Below are positions 17,122 to 24,549 of a stretch of 50,527 nucleotides of DNA, one piece after another (position 1 is the stretch's first letter; each line of letters starts with the position of its first letter). The notes below the pieces were generated by a model. The model saw only the letters and a program-made list of their open reading frames with translations. It made no database searches and was not told the DNA's origin. A program made the position numbers and the translations under genes. Origin of the DNA: Chitinispirillales bacterium. Its GTDB lineage: Bacteria > Fibrobacterota > Chitinivibrionia > Chitinivibrionales > Chitinispirillaceae. The stretch covers positions 1 to 50,527 of the forward strand of contig JAITFI010000007.1 in assembly GCA_031281485.1 (NCBI GenBank), written 5' to 3'.

Positions 17122-17158
17122 GTGGGGAGGCCGTAAAACCGTCTCCCCCTTTTGTTTA
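17122..17158. terminator. Intrinsic terminator between the FISUMP gene and the PIN toxin gene
   Basis: Stem GGGGAG (17124-17129) with CTCCCC (17143-17148), extended by GC pairs, then CTTTTGTTT. It lies just after the FISUMP stop. The PIN gene converges from the right with its stop at 17202. Confidence 0.7.
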
Positions 17159-17201
17159 TTCGGCGCGGGCGGCTCTCTCCGTTAAAGATAATCGGTATCG
17201 T

Positions 17202-17630
17202 TTACCGTTCGTTGAATATAAATCCCAACTTGGAGCGTTTGTAATCATTAAACTTTTCGTCACTGCTTATGAGCGGTATCTTATCGGCGATGGCTTGCGC
17301 GATAATGATCCTATCCGTTTGGTCTTTGTGGTCCGGGAAGAGCGGAAGTTCCGCGAGTTTCAGCAGGTGGCTCTTGTTGACGTACACTATCTCGTAAGAG
17401 AGTACGTCTTCGATGTACCCGACGATGTCCTCCGCGGACTTCCAGTTCTTGACCTTTATCTTTCCCGACTGTTGCAGGTATATCAATTCCTCCACGCATT
17501 TGGACGGGACGTATTTAAAGAATCCGGGTTCGTCGATAATATCACTGACTTCCGCCGTAAGTTCGTACTTCTTCTCGGCGGCGATGAAGTAAACGATATT
17601 CGAATCGAGATAATAGCGTTCCGACCTCAT
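17202..17630 (-). CDS. PIN-domain ribonuclease, VapC-like toxin
   Basis: 142-residue PIN-domain protein, expected to be a Mg-dependent RNase toxin of a type II toxin-antitoxin pair. The acidic active-site residues are visible: Asp9 (YYLDSN), Glu47/Glu48 (KCVEEL), Asp106 (DQTDRIIIAQAIA) and Asp124 (ISSDEKF). The start is ATG 17630, overlapping the upstream gene's TGA as ATGA; a longer reading (from 17657) would overlap the neighbour by more and is not needed. It is the second gene of a two-gene operon on the minus strand, the order antitoxin then toxin being usual for such pairs. The module lies between two copies of a FISUMP 3' end, so it probably arrived by insertion or recombination. Confidence 0.85.
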   Translation of the reverse strand: MRSERYYLDSNIVYFIAAEKKYELTAEVSDIIDEPGFFKYVPSKCVEELIYLQQSGKIKVKNWKSAEDIVGYIEDVLSYEIVYVNKSHLLKLAELPLFPDHKDQTDRIIIAQAIADKIPLISSDEKFNDYKRSKLGFIFNER

Positions 17631-18001
17631 GCCAGCACCGCCTCTAAGTCGCACCACCCGGACGGCACGTGCGCGTTTCTTATCAAATACATTCCGGCGT
17701 GCGACAGCCCGCCCCAGCGGGTTCTCGCCTTTTCGAGCGACTCCGCCACGTTGGCAAGCCGGAGTTCCTTTTCTTCGGGCGACAGCTTCTTCGTCGCCTT
17801 GATCTTCTTTAGCGCCGCCGCCGCCGCGACCTCGACCTCGGCGAGCGGCACGAAATCGATCTTCCGCTTTGACAGCCCTCCGACCGTCTTTGCCGCCGAC
17901 AACGGCTTCGACCGCTTCTTGGCGGGCTTCGCCGCCGGCAACGGCTTCGACAGCTTCTTCGTGGGCTTCGACCGTGCCCCGACCTTTGACGCCTTGTTCA
18001 T
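17627..18001 (-). CDS. Lys/Ala-rich small protein, putative antitoxin of the PIN toxin
   Basis: 124 aa, family not recognised. Residues 1-40 are basic and contain two near-copies of a K.SKPLxAAK unit (about 16-38), suitable for DNA or RNA contact. Residues 50-124 (VPLAEVEVAAAAALKKIKATK to LIRNAHVPSGWCDLEAVLA) look helical and could bind the toxin. The start is ATG 18001 with TAAAGGAGA upstream; a longer reading into the FISUMP remnant has no site. Overlap with the PIN gene (ATGA) supports a toxin-antitoxin pair. No ribbon-helix-helix, AbrB or Phd motif was seen, so the antitoxin role rests on gene order. Confidence 0.65.
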   Translation of the reverse strand: MNKASKVGARSKPTKKLSKPLPAAKPAKKRSKPLSAAKTVGGLSKRKIDFVPLAEVEVAAAAALKKIKATKKLSPEEKELRLANVAESLEKARTRWGGLSHAGMYLIRNAHVPSGWCDLEAVLA

Positions 18002-18047
18002 ATACGTCTCCTTTAGGCTTGTTTTGAGTGATCCGGTAACGTTTCTA

Positions 18048-18077
18048 AATATAATTGATGCCCGCGTGTCTGCGCAA
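18048..18077 (-). promoter_or_regulatory. Possible promoter of the toxin-antitoxin operon
   Basis: On the minus strand TTGCGC (18077-18072) and TATATT (18053-18048) are 18 bp apart, about 45 bp before the first start codon. It overlaps the FISUMP remnant. The -35 is poor. Confidence 0.3.
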
Positions 18078-18126
18078 GCCGGAGGCAACGGCTACTCGGT
18101 CCGGTGTGTTAAAAATAATTGACGCG
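18060..18126 (+). pseudogene. 3' remnant of a FISUMP gene
   Basis: The plus-strand frame ending at 18122 reads GGNGYSVRCVKNN then stop, the typical FISUMP C-terminus (compare GFSVRCVEN and SSVRCVQN in the two intact genes). DNA similarity to the end of the gene at 16060 continues past the stop (AATTGACGCG in both). Upstream the frame runs into the antisense of the antitoxin gene, so the rest of the domain is missing. Confidence 0.7.
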
Positions 18127-18129
18127 GTA

Positions 18130-19800
18130 TCAATACCCCGCAAAACAAGCGCTCGTCGCGGCTACGGTGGCGGCCCTTTGTTTCGTCTCGCCGTAAATTT
18201 CGGCGCGTAAATAGTATTTCTGTTCCGAGGGGTGGGGGAGTGTATCAACAATAGGAACGACAGCGTCGTAGGTATCATCCGGTAACGATTGCCTGAGAAT
18301 AACACTTTCTTCCGCCGCCCCAACGATACCCATTATCACCATTACCACGCGAATCGATCCGAACTCCTCCGTACTGACGGCGCGTACGCATAGATGATTC
18401 ACAGTGTCCTTGCCGTCGTCATCAAGTATAGATTTCTTTGATCCGACAAGCGATATGTCTTGATCACGAATGTCGCATATAGCCGCGAACGGCCCGCTTG
18501 TGATAAACGTCTCCCCGTCCCGTATCCCGTTGATAATGTCTTTCACGTCAACGCGCTTCCCGTAAACCCCGGTTCTGACGAATCCCATGTACCTGTCTTG
18601 ATTCTCATACAGCCGTAAAAACGGCACGGCGATAGCCCTGTACCTATTGAAATCGCCGTGCGCGTCGCTGCCTGCGAGGATCGGTATCTTTTGCCCCTTG
18701 AGCAGCATGGAGACCCACAGTTGTTTTCCGCGTACCCACGATCCGCCGAAGTTGCTGTTGACCGCCTGAATACCGCCGAGCCCGTCGCGCAGATCGTCGC
18801 CGCTCCACTCGCCGCGCCTCAAAAATATCTTTTGAAACGTCCCGGCCCTCGACCCGGCGTGCGCCGCGAACGACACCCCGCCCTGTCTCTTTATCTCGTC
18901 AATCGCTTCCACGATTGTCAACTGCTTATTCGAATAGATATTTTTTCTCGCCCCGTCAAGCGTCCCCGGTATGTACTCGGATAGGCCGAGCCCGCAGAGA
19001 TGCACGACCTTGTTCTTAGAGTTCAGAACGGAGACCTCCTCGCTCGGTATCATCAGCGTTTCACCGCGGTAGCCGTTCGCGACGGAGGCCATGTACATCC
19101 CCCACATCCGCAAATCCTTGTCCTGCCGCAGGTAATCGCCGGGGTCGCAGGCGAGATCGTAGGAGTGATCGGTCGCCGCGACAAACCGCAAACCGCAAGC
19201 CGCCGCCACGCAATCAATGGCCTCTATCGGCGGCCCGAACTCCACGTGGCTGCGGGAAAACATCGTATGGCAGTGCAGGTCGCCGAATGAGCAAAGGTCG
19301 GCGCCCGGATAACCGCCGCCCGCAATGACGCACCTGAACGGCAGCTTGGCCGACGTCGCGAGATTGTCGTTCAGCACCGCCCTCACGCGCCCGGCCGCGC
19401 GCCCGTTCCTCACGCGCCGATACCTCAAACAAGCGTTCACAAACACCTCGCCCTCCCCGCCGAGCCGCTCTGCAGGAAGCGTCAACAGGTAGGCCTCCAT
19501 TTGCGCCCCGAGCGGATGGTCAACGCGCGCGGCGTTAGCGGCGGACGGATCAAAATCAAAGAGGATAGGCGCGGCGCCGATGCGCGACACGGCCACCTGT
19601 ATCGACTCAATCAAAATAGGGTAACGATGAATGTCGTTAACAAGAAGCACAACAGGAAGCCCGCCGCGGCCGATACGGAATCTGCGCGGCAAATCAAACA
19701 CCGCCTCCGGCTCGCGCCGAAAGAGAGCGCTCGGCATCCCCCTAAAAAAACGGAAGTGCGTCTCGGCGTATAGGGCGGCTGGGAGCAGGGTCTCTATCAT
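18130..19800 (-). CDS. PHP-domain metal-dependent phosphoesterase-like protein
   Basis: 556 aa. A PHP domain starts near residue 172: GDLHCHTMFS (metal-binding His), ATDHSYDL, PSEEVSVLN, VSFAAHAGS and ILAGSDAHGDFNRYRA carry the expected His/Asp ligands for two or three metals. The N-terminal about 170 residues and C-terminal about 110 residues (beta-rich) are not recognised; similar flanks occur in stand-alone PHP proteins of unknown substrate. The first ATG is 19800; a TTG at 19815 would add YILLM, and no Shine-Dalgarno site decides between them. The stop lies 8 bp from the FISUMP remnant. It is a single gene, divergent from the nuclease gene at 19986. Phosphoesterase activity is inferred from the fold. 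Confidence 0.7.
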   Translation of the reverse strand: MIETLLPAALYAETHFRFFRGMPSALFRREPEAVFDLPRRFRIGRGGLPVVLLVNDIHRYPILIESIQVAVSRIGAAPILFDFDPSAANAARVDHPLGAQMEAYLLTLPAERLGGEGEVFVNACLRYRRVRNGRAAGRVRAVLNDNLATSAKLPFRCVIAGGGYPGADLCSFGDLHCHTMFSRSHVEFGPPIEAIDCVAAACGLRFVAATDHSYDLACDPGDYLRQDKDLRMWGMYMASVANGYRGETLMIPSEEVSVLNSKNKVVHLCGLGLSEYIPGTLDGARKNIYSNKQLTIVEAIDEIKRQGGVSFAAHAGSRAGTFQKIFLRRGEWSGDDLRDGLGGIQAVNSNFGGSWVRGKQLWVSMLLKGQKIPILAGSDAHGDFNRYRAIAVPFLRLYENQDRYMGFVRTGVYGKRVDVKDIINGIRDGETFITSGPFAAICDIRDQDISLVGSKKSILDDDGKDTVNHLCVRAVSTEEFGSIRVVMVIMGIVGAAEESVILRQSLPDDTYDAVVPIVDTLPHPSEQKYYLRAEIYGETKQRAATVAATSACFAGY

Positions 19801-19821
19801 TAAAAGAATATACAATATGTA

Positions 19822-19849
19822 TTGACTTTATTACAAAAAATATTATATT
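19822..19849 (+). promoter_or_regulatory. Predicted promoter of the BECR-type nuclease gene
   Basis: TTGACT at 19822-19827 and TATATT at 19844-19849 with a 16-bp spacer, about 140 bp before the ATG at 19986. Confidence 0.45.
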
Positions 19850-19985
19850 ACCACTACCGGCATCTCTCTCTTGGGCCACCGGTTTCGGCCCTATCTCAGC
19901 CGTTTTCGTCGTACCTCTCGTCGTACTTGTTTGCGTATTACAATTAAAAATCAAAGTTAAACCCCAAATCGGCGGTGATTAAAAC

Positions 19986-20549
19986 ATGTATAAATCACAT
20001 AAGACGGATATGGATAGGGTTATAGAGGAGTACAAGGCGTCGACGGACGAGGGCCTTGTCAACTTCGCGCAGAGCGTAAGGGATGGTGTGCCCGACCTCG
20101 GAAATAAACGGTATTATGTTGTAGGTGGTGTGTCAGAAAGGGCGGTGGAAGACGTTAATAATTTGACGGGTATAGATATTAAAGGCTATAGGCATATAAT
20201 AAAAGGAAGCTCTGTCGTACATATTGAAGATAGGCACGGAGTGCACGGAGAACACGATCATACGATGGCTGATATAAATGATTACGGTAGAATGAAGTAT
20301 GTTTTGGATAATTACGACAATGTAGAAATATTGATTGATAACGCTGGGGATGTTGTTTTTAGTGATGAGCATAAGGATTCAAACAACAAGCAGGCGACAT
20401 TAATAAGATATGAGAAACGAGTAAATGGGAATATTTGCGTTGTTGAGGCGGTTCCTGCTGCCAAAGCGAAGAGGCTTTACGTGGTCTCGATGTATAAAAA
20501 TAGCGGCGGGCAAGTGCCCGATGTTTACTCTGTCCCCGGGCTGAGATGA
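19986..20549 (+). CDS. Orphan BECR-fold (barnase/EndoU/colicin/RelE-like) nuclease protein
   Basis: 187 aa. Residues about 45-175 resemble the phage-type BECR (PBECR) nuclease domains: VVGGVSERAVEDVNNLTGID, YRHIIKGSSVVHIEDRHG with His70, His79 and His84, YVLDNYDNVEIL, and IRYEKRVNGNICVVEAV followed by RLYVVSMY. Such domains act as RNase toxins or phage-borne effectors. No immunity gene or delivery domain adjoins it. The start ATG 19986 has only a weak GGTG site. The normal tail seems cut: after the stop at 20549 another frame continues VQDELANTAYKSKGK, so a frameshift near 20545 is likely. The assignment is by pattern, not a search. Confidence 0.5.
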   Translation: MYKSHKTDMDRVIEEYKASTDEGLVNFAQSVRDGVPDLGNKRYYVVGGVSERAVEDVNNLTGIDIKGYRHIIKGSSVVHIEDRHGVHGEHDHTMADINDYGRMKYVLDNYDNVEILIDNAGDVVFSDEHKDSNNKQATLIRYEKRVNGNICVVEAVPAAKAKRLYVVSMYKNSGGQVPDVYSVPGLR

Positions 20550-21001
20550 CGTCCAAGACGAGCTTGCCAACACCGCATATAAAAGCAAAGGCAAATAATG
20601 GTGGGAACGAGCACGTGCTGAACATGGCCACGAAAGCCCCGCAGCTTACGTCCGAACAACTCGGCTTACTCCGCTCAACCCCGCCCCATGCCACAATCCC
20701 CACTTGATAATAATATAAGCAAATCCAGTCCGAAAGTCAATATATTGATGAAAATACATAAAATAAGGGCGGGCAAGTGTCTGATGGTAAACAAAACCCC
20801 AGACAGAACGTCCTAAACGAGCTTGCCGCAACCCCCATTAGTACTAAGATACCTAATTCACCGCCGAAAGTCAATAGCCCCCCCGAAAATCTTCCCGCCC
20901 CCCTGAATTTTTTTCCTCCCACGGAAAAAAGTTCCCCGACGCCGCCCCCCGACCCCCTCAAATTCCCTCAAAAACCGCGTTTTCCACCACAAACCGACCT
21001 T
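20550..21001. other. Intergenic region with a decayed copy of the nuclease gene tail
   Basis: 20769-20835 (GGCGGGCAAGTGTCTGATGG and on to AACGAGCTTGCC) resembles 20509-20575, the end of the nuclease gene, and reads GGQVSDGKQNPRQNVLNELA against GGQVPD...DVQDELA. The upstream part is interrupted by a stop. The remainder is Pro-rich in one frame and AT/C-rich; I see no credible gene. Confidence 0.5.
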
Positions 21002-21016
21002 TGGCACATGATTTGC
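21002..21016 (+). promoter_or_regulatory. Sigma-54 promoter of the flgJ-flgN-flgK-flgL block
   Basis: TGGCAC at 21002-21007, 5-bp spacer and TTGC at 21013-21016, then T, fit the RpoN consensus. It ends about 30 bp before flgJ, giving the second flagellar block its own start despite the island upstream. Confidence 0.8.
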
Positions 21017-21046
21017 TGTTAATAGACGTCGGAGGAGAAACGTATC

Positions 21047-21910
21047 ATGCGAATCGATAGCTTTAATACCGAATATAACGCGACGCGCGGCTTGGAAGCC
21101 AAAGGCTCCGCGGCTCAGGGCTCAAGGGCCGCGCAAGTCGCCAAAGAGTTCGAGGCCATGTTCACCTCCATGATGTTCAAGGCAATGCGCGGCACAGTGA
21201 ACGAGAGTTCCCTCATACCAAAGAGCATGGGGGAGAACATCTTCACAGAAATGCTCGACGGCGAGTACGCCAAGATGAGCGCTGAAGGCGGGACGCTCGG
21301 GCTTGCCGCCTTGTTGCAGAAAGAGATAGAGCGTTGCGAAGGCAAGACGCCATCCTTTGACGGAAATACCTCGGCTTTGACCTCAGGAAGGCGCAACCGC
21401 GCTTCTTGGTCATATACCTCGGCGGATACCGCCTCCCTCATAGAGAAAGTGCGCGGCAAGTGGGAAGCGCTGATCTCCGAGATAAGCGGGCGCTACGGCG
21501 TGGACAAAGATCTCGTCATGGCGGTCGTCGCCCGCGAGTCGGCAGGCAACCCCAACGCGATCTCTCCCAAGGGCGCCAAGGGGCTCATGCAGCTCATGGA
21601 CGGCACCGCCAGAGATATGGGCGTCAGCAGTTCATTCTCTCCCTTTGAGAATATAACCGGCGGCGTCAAATACCTCAGGAACATGCTCGACTCTTTCAAC
21701 GGCGACGAGAGCCTCGCCCTCGCCTCCTACAACGCGGGGCCGGGCGCTGTAAAGAAGTACAACGGCATACCCCCGTACAGAGAGACGCGGGAGTATGTGC
21801 GCGCGGTGCTGGCGCTCAAAGCAAAAGCCGCCGAGGGCGCGCCGGCTATAAGCGCGGTAAACGCAAGCGGTGACAATAACGCGGTTAACACGGAAAGCGG
21901 GGCAATATAA
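21047..21910 (+). CDS. flgJ: Rod-assembly protein FlgJ fused to an SLT lytic transglycosylase
   Basis: 287 aa. Residues about 25-105 are the FlgJ rod-binding domain (VAKEFEAMFTSMMFKAMRGT, GENIFTEMLDGEYAKMSAEGG, LGLAALL). Residues about 140-265 are a lysozyme-like SLT domain with the catalytic Glu in VARESAGNP, GAKGLMQLMDGTA and LALASYNAGPGAV. It cuts peptidoglycan to let the rod through. E. coli FlgJ instead has a glucosaminidase domain; SLT-fused forms are known in other phyla. GGAGGAG lies upstream of ATG 21047. The stop shares a base with the flgN start (TAATG), and it is the first gene of the second flagellar block. Confidence 0.92.
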   Translation: MRIDSFNTEYNATRGLEAKGSAAQGSRAAQVAKEFEAMFTSMMFKAMRGTVNESSLIPKSMGENIFTEMLDGEYAKMSAEGGTLGLAALLQKEIERCEGKTPSFDGNTSALTSGRRNRASWSYTSADTASLIEKVRGKWEALISEISGRYGVDKDLVMAVVARESAGNPNAISPKGAKGLMQLMDGTARDMGVSSSFSPFENITGGVKYLRNMLDSFNGDESLALASYNAGPGAVKKYNGIPPYRETREYVRAVLALKAKAAEGAPAISAVNASGDNNAVNTESGAI

Positions 21911-22416
21911 TGGATCGGAATCTGCTCTTCAACGAACTGCTCGTTACCCTGACTCAGGAGAACGACATCCATCAGGACATGATCGACGCCGCGACGGATA
22001 TTCACAATTGCGCGCGCGGCGACGACATCGACGGGCTAAAGAGAAATTGCTCGATCTTCGACAACCACATCAGCGGGTTGGAGAAGGCCGAGGAGCGCCG
22101 CGCCGACATCTGCGAGCGGTTGCGCTGCGTTCTGGGCGACAAGGCGCCCTCCGGCCGCCTGCTCTCCATCATCGAGCACAGCGAGCCGCAGGTACGCGAA
22201 AAGCTCAGGAACCTTCGCGCCGCGCTCATGGAACGCGTTGAGAAGCTGAAGGCGCTCAATACGTCTAATATCGTGCTGTTCAGAGAGACACTCGGCGGTA
22301 TCGGGGCCTCAATGGATATGATAAAGCTGTCCATGACTCCCAAGACCGGGTACCGGTACAAGGGCGATGTCAAACCGCGCGGCAGCAATGTGTCGCTCTT
22401 CAACGAAGTAGTCTGA
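21910..22416 (+). CDS. flgN: Flagellar export chaperone FlgN
   Basis: 168 aa, FlgN family, a cytoplasmic chaperone for FlgK and FlgL. The all-helical pattern (LFNELLVTLTQENDIHQDMIDAA, ISGLEKAEERRADICERL, LRNLRAALMERVEKLKALN and NIVLFRETLGGIGASMDMI) matches the family. Position directly between flgJ and flgK supports it. Start ATG 21910 overlaps the flgJ stop by one base. A 13-nt gap precedes flgK. Confidence 0.85.
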   Translation: MDRNLLFNELLVTLTQENDIHQDMIDAATDIHNCARGDDIDGLKRNCSIFDNHISGLEKAEERRADICERLRCVLGDKAPSGRLLSIIEHSEPQVREKLRNLRAALMERVEKLKALNTSNIVLFRETLGGIGASMDMIKLSMTPKTGYRYKGDVKPRGSNVSLFNEVV

Positions 22417-22429
22417 AAGGAGCCCGAAA

Positions 22430-24451
22430 ATGACACTCTTTTCCATACTGAGCGTAGGAACCAGAGCGCTGCAAACCTCGCAGCTGGGTATAGACATCAC
22501 CGGCCAAAACGTCTCCAACGCCGACGTCGACGGGTACTCCCGCAAGCGCATAAACCAGGCGACGATGTACTGCTACGATTCCACATACGGGCAGATGGGT
22601 CTGGGCGCTCAAGTGATCAACATCGAGAGGATGCGCAACGTCTTCTTGGACGAGCAGATCCGCAAGCAGAACTCGGAAGTCGGATACTTCGCGCAGGTCA
22701 ACTCGACCTTCAACCGCATGGAGGCGATCCTCTGCGAACCCAGCGATCTCGGCATAATGCACTACTTGGACGAATTCTTCGACTCTTGGGACAACCTCGC
22801 CAACAACCCCAAGGACATCTCGGCGCGCACTATGGTCAGAACCAACGCACAGATGATGATCGACAACTTCCACAAGGCCGCCGCGGAACTCGCCAACCTC
22901 CGCGAGCAGAAGAACGAAGAGATCCCGGTGCACGTCGCCAGAATCAACCAGATCTCATTCGAGGTCATGAACCTGAACAAAGAGGTCGCGGCGGTGGAGA
23001 TCGGCAACCAAAACGCCAACGATAGCCGCGACAGGCGCGAGGTGCTCCTCAAAGAGCTCTCGCAGCTCATAGACATAACCGTGGTGGAAAATGAGATGGG
23101 GCAGGTGACCGTCACAACCTGCGGCAACGTCCTTGTCGCGCCCTCGTACATGCAAAACTTAGTTACCACGACAGTTTCCAGAGAATTGGACGACGGGACG
23201 ATCATCAGGGACATGGGCATCCGCTTCTCCGACACGCGGATGGACTTCATGCCCGCCGGCGGACAGCTCCGCGGGCTCATCGACAGCCGCGACATCTATA
23301 TCCCAGAGTATCAGGCCAAACTCGACGAGTTCGCCGCCGCCATCATAAAGACCATAAACGACGTCCACGTGCGCGGATACAATCTGATGGGCCACAGCGG
23401 TTTCAAATTCTTCGACGACGCGGTCGAGATCAGAACCGACGACAGAACCGGCCTGAAGTACGAAGTGCCTAAATACAATAAAGCCGCGACGATCAAGCTG
23501 GCGCCGGATATATTCTCCGACGTCCAGAACATTGCGGCGGCCTCGGAACAGCAGTCTATCAGCCGCGGTATACCGCTTACGGTCAAACCGTCGGTAAGCA
23601 ACACGACGGCGCAAGTCACCATCGACTCCGCCGGCATCGGCGTGCCCCACCAGTTCTATACAGGAACCGCCCCGATCCTCGACACCGCTCCGGTAAAGGT
23701 ATTCACATCGAACGGCGTAGAACTGACCCGCGGCACCGACTACAATGTCAACGAAGCCACCGGCGAGATCACGCTGCTGAACCCCACATACGCCAACTAT
23801 CGGCTCGACATCAGCTTCAAAATCCAAAACCAAGTCGGCAAAGACCCTCTCTACAACTACGGCATGGACCCGGTGCAGCTCGTCCGCGACGACGACGAGA
23901 CGACGCCCGCCCGCAACATCATCGCCAACAGCGTCACGGTAAGAGTGGTGACCAAAAACGGCATACCGCTCTCGCCGTCCGACCCCGACAGACTCGTCCT
24001 CAAAGAGGGCGTGGACTATGCCATAGACTACACATTCGGCACCTTCCAAATGCTGCACAACGGCTACGACGGTGAAGAATTCTCAATCGATTTCAAATAC
24101 TATCTCGGCGGATTCAAAGGCCCGGACGACAACACCACCGCCATCGCCATCTCCCAACTCCGAAACGCCCTGACCATGACCCCCGACGGCATAGGCAACA
24201 ACACCGCCACCTTCACCGAGTACTTCAGCTCGCTCGAAGGCCGCCTGGGCCTAAACACGCTCCAATCCGACTCAAACCTGCAAACGCGAATATTCTTGAC
24301 AGAACAATACGAGACCCAGCAAGAAAGCATATCCGGAGTCTCGTTAGACGAAGAAATGGCCAACCTGATCCGCTACCAACACACCTACACAGCGGCGGCG
24401 AGGCTAATAACAACAGTAGACCAAATGTTGGAAGTATTATTAAATATGTGA
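22430..24451 (+). CDS. flgK: Flagellar hook-associated protein 1 FlgK with repeat insert
   Basis: FlgK, 673 aa (E. coli 547), the hook-filament junction. The N-terminal LFSILSVGTRALQTSQLGIDITGQNVSNADVDGYSRKR region and the C-terminal GVSLDEEMANLIRYQHTYTAAARLITTVDQMLEVL are typical. The extra length is a beta-rich surface part at about residues 360-570 with two copies of a DYxxxxxTGxxxLLN-type unit (at 23731-23790 and 24008-24066), also found in FlgL. Start follows AAAGGAG. A TAGGATT repeat lies right after the stop. Confidence 0.95.
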   Translation: MTLFSILSVGTRALQTSQLGIDITGQNVSNADVDGYSRKRINQATMYCYDSTYGQMGLGAQVINIERMRNVFLDEQIRKQNSEVGYFAQVNSTFNRMEAILCEPSDLGIMHYLDEFFDSWDNLANNPKDISARTMVRTNAQMMIDNFHKAAAELANLREQKNEEIPVHVARINQISFEVMNLNKEVAAVEIGNQNANDSRDRREVLLKELSQLIDITVVENEMGQVTVTTCGNVLVAPSYMQNLVTTTVSRELDDGTIIRDMGIRFSDTRMDFMPAGGQLRGLIDSRDIYIPEYQAKLDEFAAAIIKTINDVHVRGYNLMGHSGFKFFDDAVEIRTDDRTGLKYEVPKYNKAATIKLAPDIFSDVQNIAAASEQQSISRGIPLTVKPSVSNTTAQVTIDSAGIGVPHQFYTGTAPILDTAPVKVFTSNGVELTRGTDYNVNEATGEITLLNPTYANYRLDISFKIQNQVGKDPLYNYGMDPVQLVRDDDETTPARNIIANSVTVRVVTKNGIPLSPSDPDRLVLKEGVDYAIDYTFGTFQMLHNGYDGEEFSIDFKYYLGGFKGPDDNTTAIAISQLRNALTMTPDGIGNNTATFTEYFSSLEGRLGLNTLQSDSNLQTRIFLTEQYETQQESISGVSLDEEMANLIRYQHTYTAAARLITTVDQMLEVLLNM

Positions 24452-24525
24452 TTAGGATAAAAACATTGTCTGAACTAGTATTAGTAGGATTAAAAGGATT
24501 ATAGGATTAAAAAGATTAAAAGGAC
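24452..24525 (+). repeat. TAGGATT/AAAAGATT degenerate repeat after flgK
   Basis: Starts at the flgK stop; contains TTGTCTGAACTAGTATTAG and AGGATTATAGGATTAAAAAG. Same family as 8685, 13705 and 34076. Confidence 0.7.
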
Positions 24526-24549
24526 TTGATAATAATAAGGAGGTATATT

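Noticed and set aside
17103-18122. A 339-codon plus-strand frame from the FISUMP end to 18122
   Set aside because: Most of it is antisense to the PIN and antitoxin genes. Only its last about 13 codons are meaningful, as a FISUMP remnant.
20777-21022. Pro-rich 81-codon frame before flgJ
   Set aside because: It overlaps the sigma-54 promoter, has low-complexity Pro/Ser composition and no ribosome site; its first part is a decayed copy of the nuclease tail.
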